Of a stretch of 64,000 nucleotides of DNA, positions 19,931 to 29,331 are shown piece after piece. Numbering within the stretch: position 1 is the first letter of the stretch; each line of letters opens with the position of its first letter. The notes below the pieces were generated by a model. It had not been told where the DNA came from, searched no databases, and saw nothing but the letters and a program-made list of their open reading frames with translations. The translations under genes and the position numbers were made by a program. The DNA comes from Subsaximicrobium wynnwilliamsii (GTDB lineage: Bacteria > Bacteroidota > Bacteroidia > Flavobacteriales > Flavobacteriaceae), in NCBI RefSeq assembly GCF_007997225.1, contig NZ_VORM01000001.1, positions 186,001 to 250,000 of the forward strand, written 5' to 3'.

Positions 19931-20299
19931 CCCATTCCTGCGCACCTGTCTGCCATTTGGTAGAGGCAGGAATCTCATGATGCTAAAGTTCAAATTTCAA
20001 ATCAATAACCTCGGAGCAAGCCCACAGGTATGAATTGAAAGATGTTCTTCGTATTTCGAGGCAAGCCTCGGGGAATAAAACCCTCTGGAGGAATTAAAAT
20101 CAGGAATAAGATCTATCTTACCATTCAAATAACGATAAGGTCAAGACCCATGTGAAAACATTCTCGTTGATAACTTTTGATATTTTTCGTTACACATTAA
20201 AGCGTCTATTCGCCATTTTCTTTACATTCGTTTTCAATGATCTATAAATAAATTATAATATAAAACAGTTTCTTCCCTTTGGGAAGACGGAAAATGCAC
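19931..20299. other. Intergenic region with small palindromic repeats
   Basis: No gene is seen. It contains a CTGTCTGCC...GGCAGG palindrome near 19950, the perfect palindrome CGAGGCAAGCCTCG (20057-20070), and a ~32-bp element (20069-20100) that recurs at 21938-21970. Confidence 0.6.
20069..20100 (+). repeat. Dispersed ~32-bp repeat, copy 1
   Basis: It contains CCTCTGGAGGAATTAAAA. The related copy at 21938-21970 contains CCTCTGGAGGGATTTAAAA and shares the preceding CTCGGGG and ATAAAA stretches. Confidence 0.5.
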
Positions 20300-21151
20300 A
20301 TGAAGCAATACCACGATTTAGTAAAACACGTCTTAGAAAACGGAACCCAAAAAGGAGACCGCACCGGCACTGGTACCAAGAGTGTATTTGGATACCAAAT
20401 GCGCTTTGATTTGAGCGAAGGTTTCCCGATGGTTACCACCAAAAAACTACATTTAAAATCCATTGTTTACGAATTGTTGTGGTTTTTGAAAGGAGATACC
20501 AATATCAACTACCTCACTGAAAATGGAGTTCGCATTTGGAATGCTTGGGCAGACAAGAACGGCGACTTGGGTCCGGTTTACGGTCAGCAATGGCGCAATT
20601 GGAACAGCGACGAGATCGACCAAATCAAGGAAGTGATAGATACCCTAAAAACCAATCCCAATAGCAGACGCATGCTGGTTTCTGCCTGGAATCCTTCCGT
20701 GTTACCCGATACTTCAAAATCTTTTGACGAGAATGTCGCCAATGGCAAAGCAGCTTTACCGCCCTGCCATGCGTTTTTTCAGTTTTATGTGTCCCCTCCT
20801 GACCAATCCAAAGGAGAAAAGAAAGCAAAACTTTCGTTGCAATTGTACCAACGTAGTGCCGATATCTTTTTAGGCGTGCCTTTCAACATTGCCTCCTATG
20901 CTTTGTTCAGCATGATGGTGGCGCAAGTTTGTGGTTATGAAGCCGGCGAGTTCATCCATACTTTTGGCGATGCCCACATTTACAGCAATCATATAGAACA
21001 AATGGAACTGCAAATATCCAGAGACCCTAAACCACTTCCTAAAATGCTCATCAATCCTGAAATAAAGGACATCTTCGATTTTAAATTTGAAGATTTCAGT
21101 TTGGAAAACTATGATCCACATCCGCATATTAAGGGGAAGGTTGCTGTTTGA
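20300..21151 (+). CDS. thyA: Thymidylate synthase
   Basis: Converts dUMP to dTMP using methylene-tetrahydrofolate. The start at [15 protein letters not shown] is the family start; upstream in-frame codons give no homologous extension. Conserved parts include [20 protein letters not shown], the nucleophile-containing [13 protein letters not shown], the [19 protein letters not shown] block and the terminal [14 protein letters not shown] short lysine-rich insertion ([14 protein letters not shown]) follows the active-site block. The DHFR needed to recycle its folate product is encoded 1.5 kb downstream. Confidence 0.97.
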   Translation: MKQYHDLVKHVLENGTQKGDRTGTGTKSVFGYQMRFDLSEGFPMVTTKKLHLKSIVYELLWFLKGDTNINYLTENGVRIWNAWADKNGDLGPVYGQQWRNWNSDEIDQIKEVIDTLKTNPNSRRMLVSAWNPSVLPDTSKSFDENVANGKAALPPCHAFFQFYVSPPDQSKGEKKAKLSLQLYQRSADIFLGVPFNIASYALFSMMVAQVCGYEAGEFIHTFGDAHIYSNHIEQMELQISRDPKPLPKMLINPEIKDIFDFKFEDFSLENYDPHPHIKGKVAV

Positions 21152-21364
21152 AGTTTCAATTGAACACGCATCATCAATCAACACTACTTACTATTATTTG
21201 ATTTAGTACGTAATACTCCTTTTTTCAAGGCTGAAAATTAGCTCATGCTAAATTTATAAAATGGAGCATTCATGTTCCCTTTAGAGCGAGAACAATCAAA
21301 AATTCGATGGCCTGACGAAATTTTCAATGCTTACGATTATAAACCGCCATACAAAAATATAATT

Positions 21365-21814
21365 ATGAAAAATCTACTTGTTCTGTTTATCCTGTTTTCG
21401 GGAGTTAAATTTTTTGCCCAGGAAAATACGCTCCATTCAAATCCAAAAGAAGACATTCAGATTACTGGCGAGACTGTCCCTGTTTATAAAGGCTGCGAAA
21501 ACAACACCTCCAATAAGGATTTGAAACAATGCATGTCTAATGAAATCAGTCGGCATTTTCAAAGAAATTTCAGGACCTCAAGACCACCAATTTCTAAATT
21601 AAAAAAAGGAACCTACACTATTAAAGTGATCTTCAAAATTGATAAAGAAGGAAAAATAACATCAGAGAGGGCGAAAGCTAAAACTTCTGATTTGGAAAAG
21701 GAAGCTTTGAGAGTGGTTGCACTCATTCCGCAAATGGTACCAGGCAAAAGAAATGGCAAACCAACTGTGGTGCCTTATTTCGTTCCTATAAATATTCAAA
21801 TTGGCGGCAACTAG
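21365..21814 (+). CDS. Exported TonB C-terminal-like protein
   Basis: A 149-aa protein with signal peptide MKNLLVLFILFSGVKFFAQ. The block VPVYKGCENNTSNKDLKQCMSNEI followed by KGTYTIKVIFKIDKEGKIT and a basic-proline ending (VPGKRNGKPTVVPYFVPINI) is the pattern of the energy-transducer TonB C-terminal domain often found free-standing in flavobacteria. An upstream in-frame extension of 31 codons is ignored because it precedes the signal peptide. The partner is unknown. Confidence 0.75.
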   Translation: MKNLLVLFILFSGVKFFAQENTLHSNPKEDIQITGETVPVYKGCENNTSNKDLKQCMSNEISRHFQRNFRTSRPPISKLKKGTYTIKVIFKIDKEGKITSERAKAKTSDLEKEALRVVALIPQMVPGKRNGKPTVVPYFVPINIQIGGN

Positions 21815-21937
21815 TTGGCGTCTAGTAAACAGGCTTGAACGCTGATGCGTGAAGATACTTGTTGGTAGATAAGCAATGCATAAGCCCATTTTTTATGGCA
21901 AGTTGCATCTTCAGACCAGGTTCTTAAAATCAATCAG

Positions 21938-21970
21938 CTCGGGGCATAAAAGCCTCTGGAGGGATTTAAA
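21938..21970 (+). repeat. Dispersed ~32-bp repeat, copy 2
   Basis: Partner of the element at 20069-20100; both lie in intergenic DNA around thyA. Confidence 0.5.
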
Positions 21971-22002
21971 ACCCAAACCCTTTCGAAGAAAATACAAAAA
22001 AA

Positions 22003-22030
22003 ATAGCCCCAAAAAAAGGGGCTTTAATTT
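22003..22030 (-). terminator. Terminator of the isoamylase-domain gene
   Basis: AGCCCC (22005-22010) and GGGGCT (22018-22023) form a stem; on the minus strand a T-run follows. Confidence 0.75.
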
Positions 22031-22048
22031 CTTAAATGAGTAGAATCC

Positions 22049-22348
22049 TTAGAGATTCAAAACGCTGTTTTCCGCTCCAGCGAAATCGTTCCAGGCCAAA
22101 GCATCTGCTTGCTCATCGTTGGTAAAGGTACCGTCAACCAAATAGCGAAACTCGTAGGACTTGTCTTTTTCCAAATTAACAGCACCTCTAAAAGAACCGT
22201 CTTTTAATTTTTTCAATTTAACAGCCTTTTGCTCGTCCCAGTCGTTGAAACTTCCTAATACAGATACAGTTTTAGCACCTTCTGTAGGAACCGTGAATGT
22301 TACCTTACAAACAGGCTTGCTTTTTAGGTATTGTTTTGTAATTGCCAT
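22049..22348 (-). CDS. Small isoamylase early-set (CBM48-like) protein
   Basis: The entire 99-aa protein is a glycogen-binding immunoglobulin-like fold: VTFTVPTEGAKTVSVLGSFNDWD is the classic CBM48/E-set opening and SYEFRYLVDGTFTNDEQAD its middle. Such stand-alone modules are cytoplasmic in Bacteroidota. Glycogen binding is inferred, and no glycogen gene is adjacent. Confidence 0.88.
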   Translation of the reverse strand: MAITKQYLKSKPVCKVTFTVPTEGAKTVSVLGSFNDWDEQKAVKLKKLKDGSFRGAVNLEKDKSYEFRYLVDGTFTNDEQADALAWNDFAGAENSVLNL

Positions 22349-22649
22349 AATATATAATGAATTAATTTCTTCACAAATGTATAAAAGAAAGCCTCAAAAC
22401 CAAATGATTAAGGCTTCTGAAATGGTATATTTGCGATTTTACCACTTTTAGCATCTTCTAACTATTGATTAATCTGAAAATTTTTGACATTATTGGGAAA
22501 TCCGCAAGAAAACAATTAAAGCTTAGCGATTGATTGTCAAAAACTTAAGCACTACAAGGTTTTCGTATTTTTAAATTTTTCCAGTAAAGCATCTATTATA
22601 GCGTTTGCGCAAAAAATCAGTAACTTTACCTCGACTAAATGACCATACC

Positions 22650-23579
22650 ATGTTCGGAAAAAAGAAACCCATTCCCCAGATAGATAAAACGCAACTCGCG
22701 CTGATTAAAAATGCGGAAAGACGCATCAAACAGAAAAAGCGACTTTACATTCATTTTGTGATTTTCTTGATTGGATCTGTACTACTTATTGTCGCTAACA
22801 CGGTGCTTAATATTGGCCAAGAATTTAAAATTTTTGGTCTCGATTGGTTTGTCATTGCCATCATTGTATGGTTTGTGCTTTTTATTTACCATTTCATAAG
22901 TGTTTTTATCATCAATAAATTTATGGGTAGGGATTGGGAAGACCAACAACGCGATCTTTTGGTGGCGAAACAAGAGGAACGTATTGAAAAGCTGAAACAA
23001 GAGTATTTGGCCAAAGAAAGCAAGGTTGCAAAATCCCAAGCCTTTGATGCATCTGCAAAATCAAGTGCGCCATTTCAAAAAAAAAAATCTGAGCTAACAC
23101 TCATCGCAGCGGCCGGCGAAGATAATGGCATCGGCAAAGATGGCGACCTCATTTGGCATCTTGGCGATGATCTAAAACGCTTTAAAAATTTAACCAGTGG
23201 GCACTGCATCATTATGGGGCGCAAAACCTTTGAAAGTTTTAAAAACCCTTTGCCCAATCGTACGCATATTGTGATTACCAGACAGGATAATTACGCCGTA
23301 CCTTCTGGTGTGATTGTGGTGCATAATCTCGATGATGCTCTAGATGCCGCTCGAAAAGATGCCCAGCCCTTCATTATTGGTGGCGGTGAGATTTACCGAC
23401 AAGCAATAGGCATGGCCGATAAAATCGAACTCACGCGCGTACACGGAAACTTCCCTACTGCCGATACGTTTTTTCCTGAAATTGACGGCTTTATCTGGAA
23501 AGAAACCCATCGCAAGGAACATTCTAAAGACAACACGCATAACTACGCTTTTAGCTTTTTGACCTATGAGCGTAAGTAA
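22650..23579 (+). CDS. Dihydrofolate reductase fused to an N-terminal 2TM domain
   Basis: Residues ~1-105 form a 2TM domain (RRIKQKKRLYIHFVIFLIGS, then a second helix and FMGRDWEDQQ), followed by a charged linker. From ~150 onward there is a complete DHFR (TLIAAAGEDNGIGKDGDLIWHL, FKNLTSGHCIIMGRKTFESF, PFIIGGGEIYRQA, TRVHGNFPTADTFFPE). The enzyme would be tethered to the inner membrane with the DHFR in the cytoplasm. The domain junction coincides with a run of eleven A (23077-23087), a place where frameshifts or sequencing errors would be expected, yet the frame is open. I chose ATG 22650 as the start (MFGKKKP); an upstream TTG extension looks spurious. This fusion seems to recur in Flavobacteriia. 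thyA lies nearby. Confidence 0.9.
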   Translation: MFGKKKPIPQIDKTQLALIKNAERRIKQKKRLYIHFVIFLIGSVLLIVANTVLNIGQEFKIFGLDWFVIAIIVWFVLFIYHFISVFIINKFMGRDWEDQQRDLLVAKQEERIEKLKQEYLAKESKVAKSQAFDASAKSSAPFQKKKSELTLIAAAGEDNGIGKDGDLIWHLGDDLKRFKNLTSGHCIIMGRKTFESFKNPLPNRTHIVITRQDNYAVPSGVIVVHNLDDALDAARKDAQPFIIGGGEIYRQAIGMADKIELTRVHGNFPTADTFFPEIDGFIWKETHRKEHSKDNTHNYAFSFLTYERK

Positions 23580-23609
23580 TAGCAGCCTGTTTAGGCTTAA
23601 TTTCCCATC

Positions 23610-25169
23610 ATGATAAAAGCATTACAATTACGCATCACGCTTGAGGAAGAAAAGCAATCCAATATTTTGCTAAGCAAAGCTTCCCAGAACCTCAACCTGA
23701 AACTTAGTGATATTTCCGCAGTAAAAGTGCTTCGGAAATCCATCGACGCGCGTAAAAAACAAATCATGCTCAATTATAAGGTCGAGGTTTATATCAATGA
23801 ACCCGCACCTGAAAATTCGGCCTATACTTTTGATTACAAAGATGTTTCTGCAGCCAAACCCATTCACATCATTGGTTTTGGGCCCGCTGGCATGTGGGCC
23901 GCCTTACGTTGTATTGAGTTGGGCTTCAAGCCCATTGTTTTGGAACGTGGCAAGAATGTGCAAGATAGACGTCGCGACTTAAAAGCCATCAACCAGGATC
24001 ACGAGGTCAACGAAGATTCCAATTACTGCTTTGGCGAGGGTGGCGCTGGCACTTATAGCGATGGCAAATTGTACACCCGAAGCTTGAAACGTGGCGATGT
24101 GCGCAAGATTTTTGAAAACTTGGTCTATCATGGCGCGACCGATCAAATTTTGGTCGATGCCCATCCACATATCGGCACCAATAAATTACCTAAAGTGGTG
24201 CAAAATATTCGTGAGACCATTTTAAATCATGGCGGCGAGATCCATTTTGAAACGCGAGTGGTTGATTTTGGTATTAAAAACAAACACATCAACAGCTTGA
24301 CACTCCACAACGGAGATGAGTTGGCGGTTGACAAAGTCATTTTGGCAACTGGGCATTCCGCACGGGACATGTTCTACCTGTTGCAAGCAAAAAATATTGA
24401 GTTGAAGGCAAAATCCTTTGCGATGGGCGTTCGTGTGGAACATCCACAGCAAATTATCGATGGCATCCAATACCATTGCAAAGGCGAAAATCGCGACGAA
24501 CTTTTGCCCGCCGCGTCCTACAGTTTGGTAGAGCAAGTGCGCGATCGTGGCGTGTATTCCTTTTGCATGTGCCCTGGCGGATTTATAGTTCCCGCTGCCA
24601 CCGCAAATGGCGAGGTCGTGGTCAATGGCATGTCGCCTTCTAAACGGAACAACGCATTTGCCAATTCTGGGATTGTGGTGGAAATCAATGCGGAAAAGGA
24701 CCTCTACAAATACGAACAGTTTGGAGCGTTGAAAGGCTTGGAATACCAAAAAGATTTAGAACGTCTCGCTTTTACGGCCGGTGGAAGAAACCAAACAGCA
24801 CCCGCACAACGTCTTACCGATTTTGTGGAAGGTAAATTGTCGGCCGATTTGAATCCCACGTCATACCAGCCGGGCCTGAATTCCGCCCCCTTACATTCGC
24901 TGCTACCCAAATTGATTGGTGGTTCTCTGCGGAAGGGTTTTAAGGCTTTCGGCGAAAAAATGCATGGGTATTATACTGCCGAAGCCAACGTTATTGGCGT
25001 AGAATCCCGAACCTCCTCGCCTGTGAATATTCCGCGAAATGAAAACCTCGCACACCCGGAAATCGAAAATCTGTTTCCCTGTGGCGAAGGTGGCGGGTAC
25101 GCTGGCGGCATCGTTTCCGCTGCAATGGACGGCGAACGTTGTGCAGAAGCGGCCTGTGAGATGGGATAG
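23610..25169 (+). CDS. FAD-dependent dehydrogenase (COG2509 family)
   Basis: A 519-aa cytoplasmic flavoprotein. After an N-terminal ~85-residue alpha/beta domain there is a dinucleotide-binding motif (IHIIGFGPAGMWAA), then CFGEGGAGTYSDGKL and a C-terminal FAD-closing block (FPCGEGGGYAGGIVSAAMDG). The family is annotated as an uncharacterised FAD-dependent oxidoreductase; the substrate is not known. It follows the DHFR gene by 30 bp and may be cotranscribed with it. Confidence 0.88.
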   Translation: MIKALQLRITLEEEKQSNILLSKASQNLNLKLSDISAVKVLRKSIDARKKQIMLNYKVEVYINEPAPENSAYTFDYKDVSAAKPIHIIGFGPAGMWAALRCIELGFKPIVLERGKNVQDRRRDLKAINQDHEVNEDSNYCFGEGGAGTYSDGKLYTRSLKRGDVRKIFENLVYHGATDQILVDAHPHIGTNKLPKVVQNIRETILNHGGEIHFETRVVDFGIKNKHINSLTLHNGDELAVDKVILATGHSARDMFYLLQAKNIELKAKSFAMGVRVEHPQQIIDGIQYHCKGENRDELLPAASYSLVEQVRDRGVYSFCMCPGGFIVPAATANGEVVVNGMSPSKRNNAFANSGIVVEINAEKDLYKYEQFGALKGLEYQKDLERLAFTAGGRNQTAPAQRLTDFVEGKLSADLNPTSYQPGLNSAPLHSLLPKLIGGSLRKGFKAFGEKMHGYYTAEANVIGVESRTSSPVNIPRNENLAHPEIENLFPCGEGGGYAGGIVSAAMDGERCAEAACEMG

Positions 25170-25587
25170 GACTTCGAAAAAAACGAATTTGAATTTGAAC
25201 TTGAAATTGAAATTGAACCTGAAGTTGAAATTGATGCCGGTAGCTTTCGGGAGAAGATGAAGACGATCCCGATAACTATCGGGACGAAGATGAAGATGAA
25301 GATGAAGATGAAGATGAAGATGATCCCGATAACTATCGGGAGAAGACGAAGATGATCCCGATAACTATCGGGAGAAGATGAAGATGAAGATGAAGATGAA
25401 GATGAATAATATCTAAAGTTCAAAGTCCTCTGTTGCATTATGGATCAAGGTTTAAAGTTTAATCTCATGAAAATAACAAATGGCAAGGGTGTCAAAAGTC
25501 CCCTTTGAGGATTTAGTGGAGAGTTTAAGGTGGTAAATCTAGCAGCCAACTCAACAACTTCGCAACTCAACAACTTCACGATAAGAA
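25170..25587. repeat. Simple-repeat intergenic region with interspersed palindromes
   Basis: A stretch of TTGAAATTGAA-type repeats (25186-25230) is followed by GAAGAT hexamer runs. These are interrupted three times by the same palindrome CCCGATAACTATCGGG (about 25268, 25324 and 25356) and once by a degenerate version (about 25238). The FAD-dehydrogenase stop lies just before it. No gene is supported; the serine-rich minus-strand frame through it is an artefact of the hexamer. Confidence 0.8.
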
Positions 25588-26145
25588 ATGACTGAAAAAG
25601 AAAAAATGATCGCTGGTGAGCTATACCGTCCCAAAGATGCGCAACTTGTGGACGAGCGTCAAGAGGCGAAATTGCTGTTTCAGCAATTCAATGCGATGGA
25701 CGAAAGCCAAAAGGAAGTCCGCAATCAATTGCTCTATGATTTGTTTGGCAAGGCCGAAGAACATCTTTGGATTGAACCACCGTTTTATTGTGATTATGGT
25801 TACAATATCAAAATCGGCAAGCATGTATTCATCAATTACAATTGCTGCATCCTTGATGGCACATTGGTTAAAATAGGCGACAATTGCATGTTTGGGCCCA
25901 ATGTGCAAATTTATACCGCCACGCATCCCTTAGAATATGAAGCGAGAAATAGCGGACAAGAATTCGCCAAACCCATTAGTATTGGCAACAATGTTTGGAT
26001 TGGAGGCAATGCCACCATCTGTCCCGGCGTTACTTTAGGCGATAATGTTGTAGTTGGTGCTGGGGCCGTAGTCACTAAAGATTTCCCGGAAAATGTGGTC
26101 ATTGCTGGCAATCCTGCCAAGGTGATTAATAGAATCGCTAATTAA
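25588..26145 (+). CDS. Sugar O-acetyltransferase (maltose/galactoside acetyltransferase type)
   Basis: A 185-aa acetyl-CoA-dependent enzyme with the Mac N-terminal helix region (MTEKEKMIAGELYRPKDAQL) and a left-handed beta-helix of hexapeptide repeats (INYNCCILDGTLVKIGDNCMFGPNVQIYTATHP; the histidine in TATHP is the expected catalytic residue). The end AGNPAKVINRI is typical. The acceptor sugar cannot be told from sequence. Confidence 0.92.
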   Translation: MTEKEKMIAGELYRPKDAQLVDERQEAKLLFQQFNAMDESQKEVRNQLLYDLFGKAEEHLWIEPPFYCDYGYNIKIGKHVFINYNCCILDGTLVKIGDNCMFGPNVQIYTATHPLEYEARNSGQEFAKPISIGNNVWIGGNATICPGVTLGDNVVVGAGAVVTKDFPENVVIAGNPAKVINRIAN

Positions 26146-26225
26146 TTGCTATTTTTACAGCCTAATAGGATCACAGTACATAAAACAACTGGTTTTTCTC
26201 AGAAAGACCATTATAAAGATAACAC

Positions 26226-27107
26226 ATGAACGCATACATTTTCCCTGGTCAAGGTGCCCAATTCACAGGAATGGGACTTTACCTTTACGAGAACTCCCAC
26301 TTAGCCCAAGATCTGTTCGAAAAAGCAAATTCCATTTTAGGATTCCATATTACCGATATCATGTTTGAAGGTACTGCTGAAGCTCTTAAAGAAACCAAAG
26401 TGACCCAGCCTGCTATATTTTTGCATTCGGTCATCTTGGCGAAAACTTTGGGTGGCACATTTATGCCCGATATGGTAGCCGGTCATTCTTTAGGTGAATT
26501 CTCTGCTTTGGTTGCCAACGGAACCTTGACCTTTGAAGACGGTCTCAAGCTCGTCTCCCAACGCGCGCAAGCGATGCAAAAAGCCTGTGAGGCACAACCA
26601 AGCACTATGGCCGCGGTTTTGGGATTGGAAGATGCCATTGTTGAAAAAATATGTGCTCAAACCGAAGGGCTTGTAGTACCCGCAAATTATAATTGCCCCG
26701 GCCAACTGGTCATCTCTGGAGAAGTTGCGGCCATTGAAAGGGCCTGTGAGGCCTTGAAAAATGCAGGTGCCCGTCGCGCCATGATCCTGCCTGTTGGCGG
26801 TGCGTTTCACTCGCCTTTGATGGAGCCTGCTCGTGAGGAATTGGCTGCAGCTATTGAAAACACTACGTTCAGCAAGCCTAATTGTCCCATCTATCAAAAT
26901 GTGACGGCTTATGAGGTTACTGATGCGAACAGTATCAAAAAAAATCTGATGTCACAACTTACAGCTCCTGTAAAATGGACCCAGTCCATACAACAAATGG
27001 TTGCAGATGGTGCCACGCATTTTGTTGAAGTTGGCCCAGGAAATGTATTACAAGGTTTAGTGAAAAAAATCCATAAAGCTGCTGAAACTTCTTCGGCTAA
27101 TTTATAA
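26226..27107 (+). CDS. fabD: Malonyl-CoA:ACP transacylase
   Basis: Loads malonyl groups onto acyl carrier protein for fatty acid synthesis. The 293-aa enzyme has the FPGQGAQFTGMG opening, the catalytic serine in GHSLGEFSA (about residue 90) and the active-site histidine in GGAFHSPLMEPA. lspA follows 16 bp downstream, so the two are probably one transcript. Confidence 0.96.
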   Translation: MNAYIFPGQGAQFTGMGLYLYENSHLAQDLFEKANSILGFHITDIMFEGTAEALKETKVTQPAIFLHSVILAKTLGGTFMPDMVAGHSLGEFSALVANGTLTFEDGLKLVSQRAQAMQKACEAQPSTMAAVLGLEDAIVEKICAQTEGLVVPANYNCPGQLVISGEVAAIERACEALKNAGARRAMILPVGGAFHSPLMEPAREELAAAIENTTFSKPNCPIYQNVTAYEVTDANSIKKNLMSQLTAPVKWTQSIQQMVADGATHFVEVGPGNVLQGLVKKIHKAAETSSANL

Positions 27108-27123
27108 AGCAACGCATAGATTT

Positions 27124-27621
27124 ATGAAGTTATCTAGAACCCTAAGAATTGTCTTGCTCATTGTGTTCAATATTGCCATTGATCAAATCTCAAAATTCAT
27201 GGTTAGAGCAAGCATTGATCCAGGCGAGCGCATTAAAGTGGTTGGCGACACCTTTTTAATGATGAATGTTGAAAACGAAGGCGCTTTTTTAGGAATGGGA
27301 TCTGATATGAACCCAACCCTCAAGTTGCTGTTTTTACTCATTTTGCCAATCGCGGTCTTAAGCTACCTTTTGTATTACATCCTAAGCAATAAAGCCTTAG
27401 ATAAGGTAAGTGTGTTTGCACTGAGTTGCATTGCAGGTGGGGGGATTGCCAATATTTACGACCGTATTGTGTATGGATCGGTTACTGATTTCTTTTATCT
27501 GGATTTTGGTGGGGTGTTTCATACCGGAATTTTCAACGTCGCAGATATGTCGGTTACCTTTGGAATGATTGTGCTATTTTACAGCAGTTTCTTTCTCAAC
27601 AAGAATGCATCAAAGGCATAA
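27124..27621 (+). CDS. lspA: Lipoprotein signal peptidase (signal peptidase II)
   Basis: A 165-aa inner-membrane aspartyl protease that removes signal peptides from prolipoproteins. The two conserved blocks carrying the catalytic aspartates are present: GGGIANIYDRIVYGSVTDFF and FNVADMSVTFG. Four hydrophobic segments are seen. It lies directly after fabD and is followed by a strong terminator. Confidence 0.95.
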   Translation: MKLSRTLRIVLLIVFNIAIDQISKFMVRASIDPGERIKVVGDTFLMMNVENEGAFLGMGSDMNPTLKLLFLLILPIAVLSYLLYYILSNKALDKVSVFALSCIAGGGIANIYDRIVYGSVTDFFYLDFGGVFHTGIFNVADMSVTFGMIVLFYSSFFLNKNASKA

Positions 27622-27630
27622 CCACATAAA

Positions 27631-27656
27631 AAAAACCTCAAGCTTGAGGTTTTTTT
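27631..27656 (+). terminator. Terminator after fabD-lspA
   Basis: A perfect palindrome AACCTCAAGCTTGAGGTT, bounded by an A-run and a T-run, should work in both directions and so also serve the small minus-strand gene at 27683-27874. Confidence 0.9.
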
Positions 27657-27682
27657 TATTTATAAATTTTGCGACAATCAAG

Positions 27683-27874
27683 TTATTTTGACAATTTGCA
27701 TTCTTCGCAATCCTTGACTTTTCCGTAGTAAGTCTCCCTGTATTTGTGGAGGGTGGCAAACGGAATACTTAAAAAATGTTTCTTAATGTAAGTTACATTT
27801 GTTGTAAAGGCTCCCATTTTTTTGGTAAAACGTCCTTCCGTCTTCGTGAATCTTTTAATACCTATCAGTTTCAT
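27683..27874 (-). CDS. Small conserved-looking hypothetical protein
   Basis: A basic 63-aa protein (MKLIGIKRFTKTEGRFTKKM ... YRETYYGKVKDCEECKLSK) with a CEEC pair near the end that could bind metal. The high lysine content and its own bidirectional terminator suggest a real gene rather than a chance frame. I recognise no domain. Confidence 0.6.
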   Translation of the reverse strand: MKLIGIKRFTKTEGRFTKKMGAFTTNVTYIKKHFLSIPFATLHKYRETYYGKVKDCEECKLSK

Positions 27875-28034
27875 TGGTTTTCAGTTATCATTAGCTACAA
27901 AGAAACGATTTTTTTACTTAAATAGCAATTTTAATTAGTTAACTGGTTGTTAACCATGGTATTAAATGCGATTTTATAGATTAATATCCGTATTTATTAA
28001 CATATTTACAATCATAGCGTGTCTCCTTTAGGGA

Positions 28035-29321
28035 TTATTCAATTGCATTCTTGTGAATTTTACCAGCTTTCATCACAAAAACCACGTTTTCCATGGTTGA
28101 AATGTTTTGGGTTGGATCCTCGTTTACTGCTACGATATCGGCTATAAAACCTTCCTTTATTTGCCCTAACTCCTGCTCCATTTTGAGCAACATCGCATTG
28201 GTAATTGTAGCGCTTTGAATCGTTTCCATGGCTGGCATTCCTGCTTCAACCATATAGCCAAATTCTTTTCCGTTTTCGCCATGGGTAAATACCGCAGCAT
28301 CGGTTCCAAAGGCGATCCCGACCCCTTTTTTGTAGGCGCTTCCAAAAGTATCCTGAATTTTAGGACCGATGTCCAAAGCCTTGGGAACGATGACCTCTGG
28401 GTAATAACCAGGAATCTTGGCTTTTTCGCTTACCGATTTTCCCGCAGTGATCGTGGGTACTAAATACACATCGTACTGTTTCATGAGTTCCATAGTTTCA
28501 TCGCTCATCAAAGTACCGTGCTCAATGGTCTTCACGCCCCCTTTAATGGCGCGTTGCATGCCTTCATCGCCATGTGCATGCGCTGCAACGTGAAAGCCAT
28601 AATCTTTGGCCGTCTCGCAAATGGCCTTGATTTCTTCAAGCGTAAATTGCGGGTTCTGACCGCTCTTGGCCATGCTGAGCACACCACCAGTAGCGGTAAT
28701 CTTTATCAAATCGGCTCCATTCTTATAACGTTGCCTAACTGCCTTACGCGCATCGTCCACTCCATTTACCACACCTTCCTTTGGCCCGGGGTCGCCCATA
28801 AGCACTCGTTTGCTTCCGTTGGTTGGGTCGGCATGACCGCCTGTTGTTGCCAACGCTTTTTCCGCAGTGAAAATTCGTGGTCCATCCACTGTGCCAGCGG
28901 CAATCGCATTTCTCAAAGCCACATTAACGCCTGTGCCGCCCAAATCACGTACCGTTGTAAAACCACTCATCAACGTGACGATGGCATAATGTGCCGCCTT
29001 GAATGCCTTGTCGGCCTCATTTAGCGTGTAAGTCTCCAAGTAGGCTTTGGGATTGGTCTCGCTTTCAATGTGCACATGCAAGTCTATTAAGCCAGGCATC
29101 GCGGTTTTCATCTTGAGATCAACCACTTCATCTTGTTCTGATTTTGGTTGCACATATCCATTTTCGACGGAAGTGATTCTACCATCTGAGACAATGATCG
29201 TTTTTTCAGTTAAAACCTTACCCGTCTTGGTGTCTATTAACTTTCCGCAGTGCAAATAAGTACTCTGTCCAGTTACTGAGACACTCAATAAAAGGATTAA
29301 AATTTGAAGTGATTTTTTCAT
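28035..29321 (-). CDS. Secreted amidohydrolase (imidazolonepropionase/prolidase-like)
   Basis: The signal peptide MKKSLQILILLLSVSVTGQ is followed by a metal-dependent hydrolase. HVHIE provides the first two histidine ligands, FHVAAHAHGDEGMQRAIKGGVKTIEHGT provides later ligands, and GIAFGTDAAVFTHG holds the conserved aspartate. Close relatives hydrolyse Xaa-Pro dipeptides or similar amides in the periplasm, but the substrate is inferred. The start at 29321 is chosen for the signal peptide over an upstream frame that overlaps the galE end. Confidence 0.88.
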   Translation of the reverse strand: MKKSLQILILLLSVSVTGQSTYLHCGKLIDTKTGKVLTEKTIIVSDGRITSVENGYVQPKSEQDEVVDLKMKTAMPGLIDLHVHIESETNPKAYLETYTLNEADKAFKAAHYAIVTLMSGFTTVRDLGGTGVNVALRNAIAAGTVDGPRIFTAEKALATTGGHADPTNGSKRVLMGDPGPKEGVVNGVDDARKAVRQRYKNGADLIKITATGGVLSMAKSGQNPQFTLEEIKAICETAKDYGFHVAAHAHGDEGMQRAIKGGVKTIEHGTLMSDETMELMKQYDVYLVPTITAGKSVSEKAKIPGYYPEVIVPKALDIGPKIQDTFGSAYKKGVGIAFGTDAAVFTHGENGKEFGYMVEAGMPAMETIQSATITNAMLLKMEQELGQIKEGFIADIVAVNEDPTQNISTMENVVFVMKAGKIHKNAIE

Positions 29322-29331
29322 TGTGATGATA

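Noticed and set aside
24971-25438. 155-codon serine-rich minus-strand frame
   Set aside because: The serine and isoleucine/phenylalanine runs are translations of GAAGAT simple repeats, and the rest is antisense to the FAD dehydrogenase.
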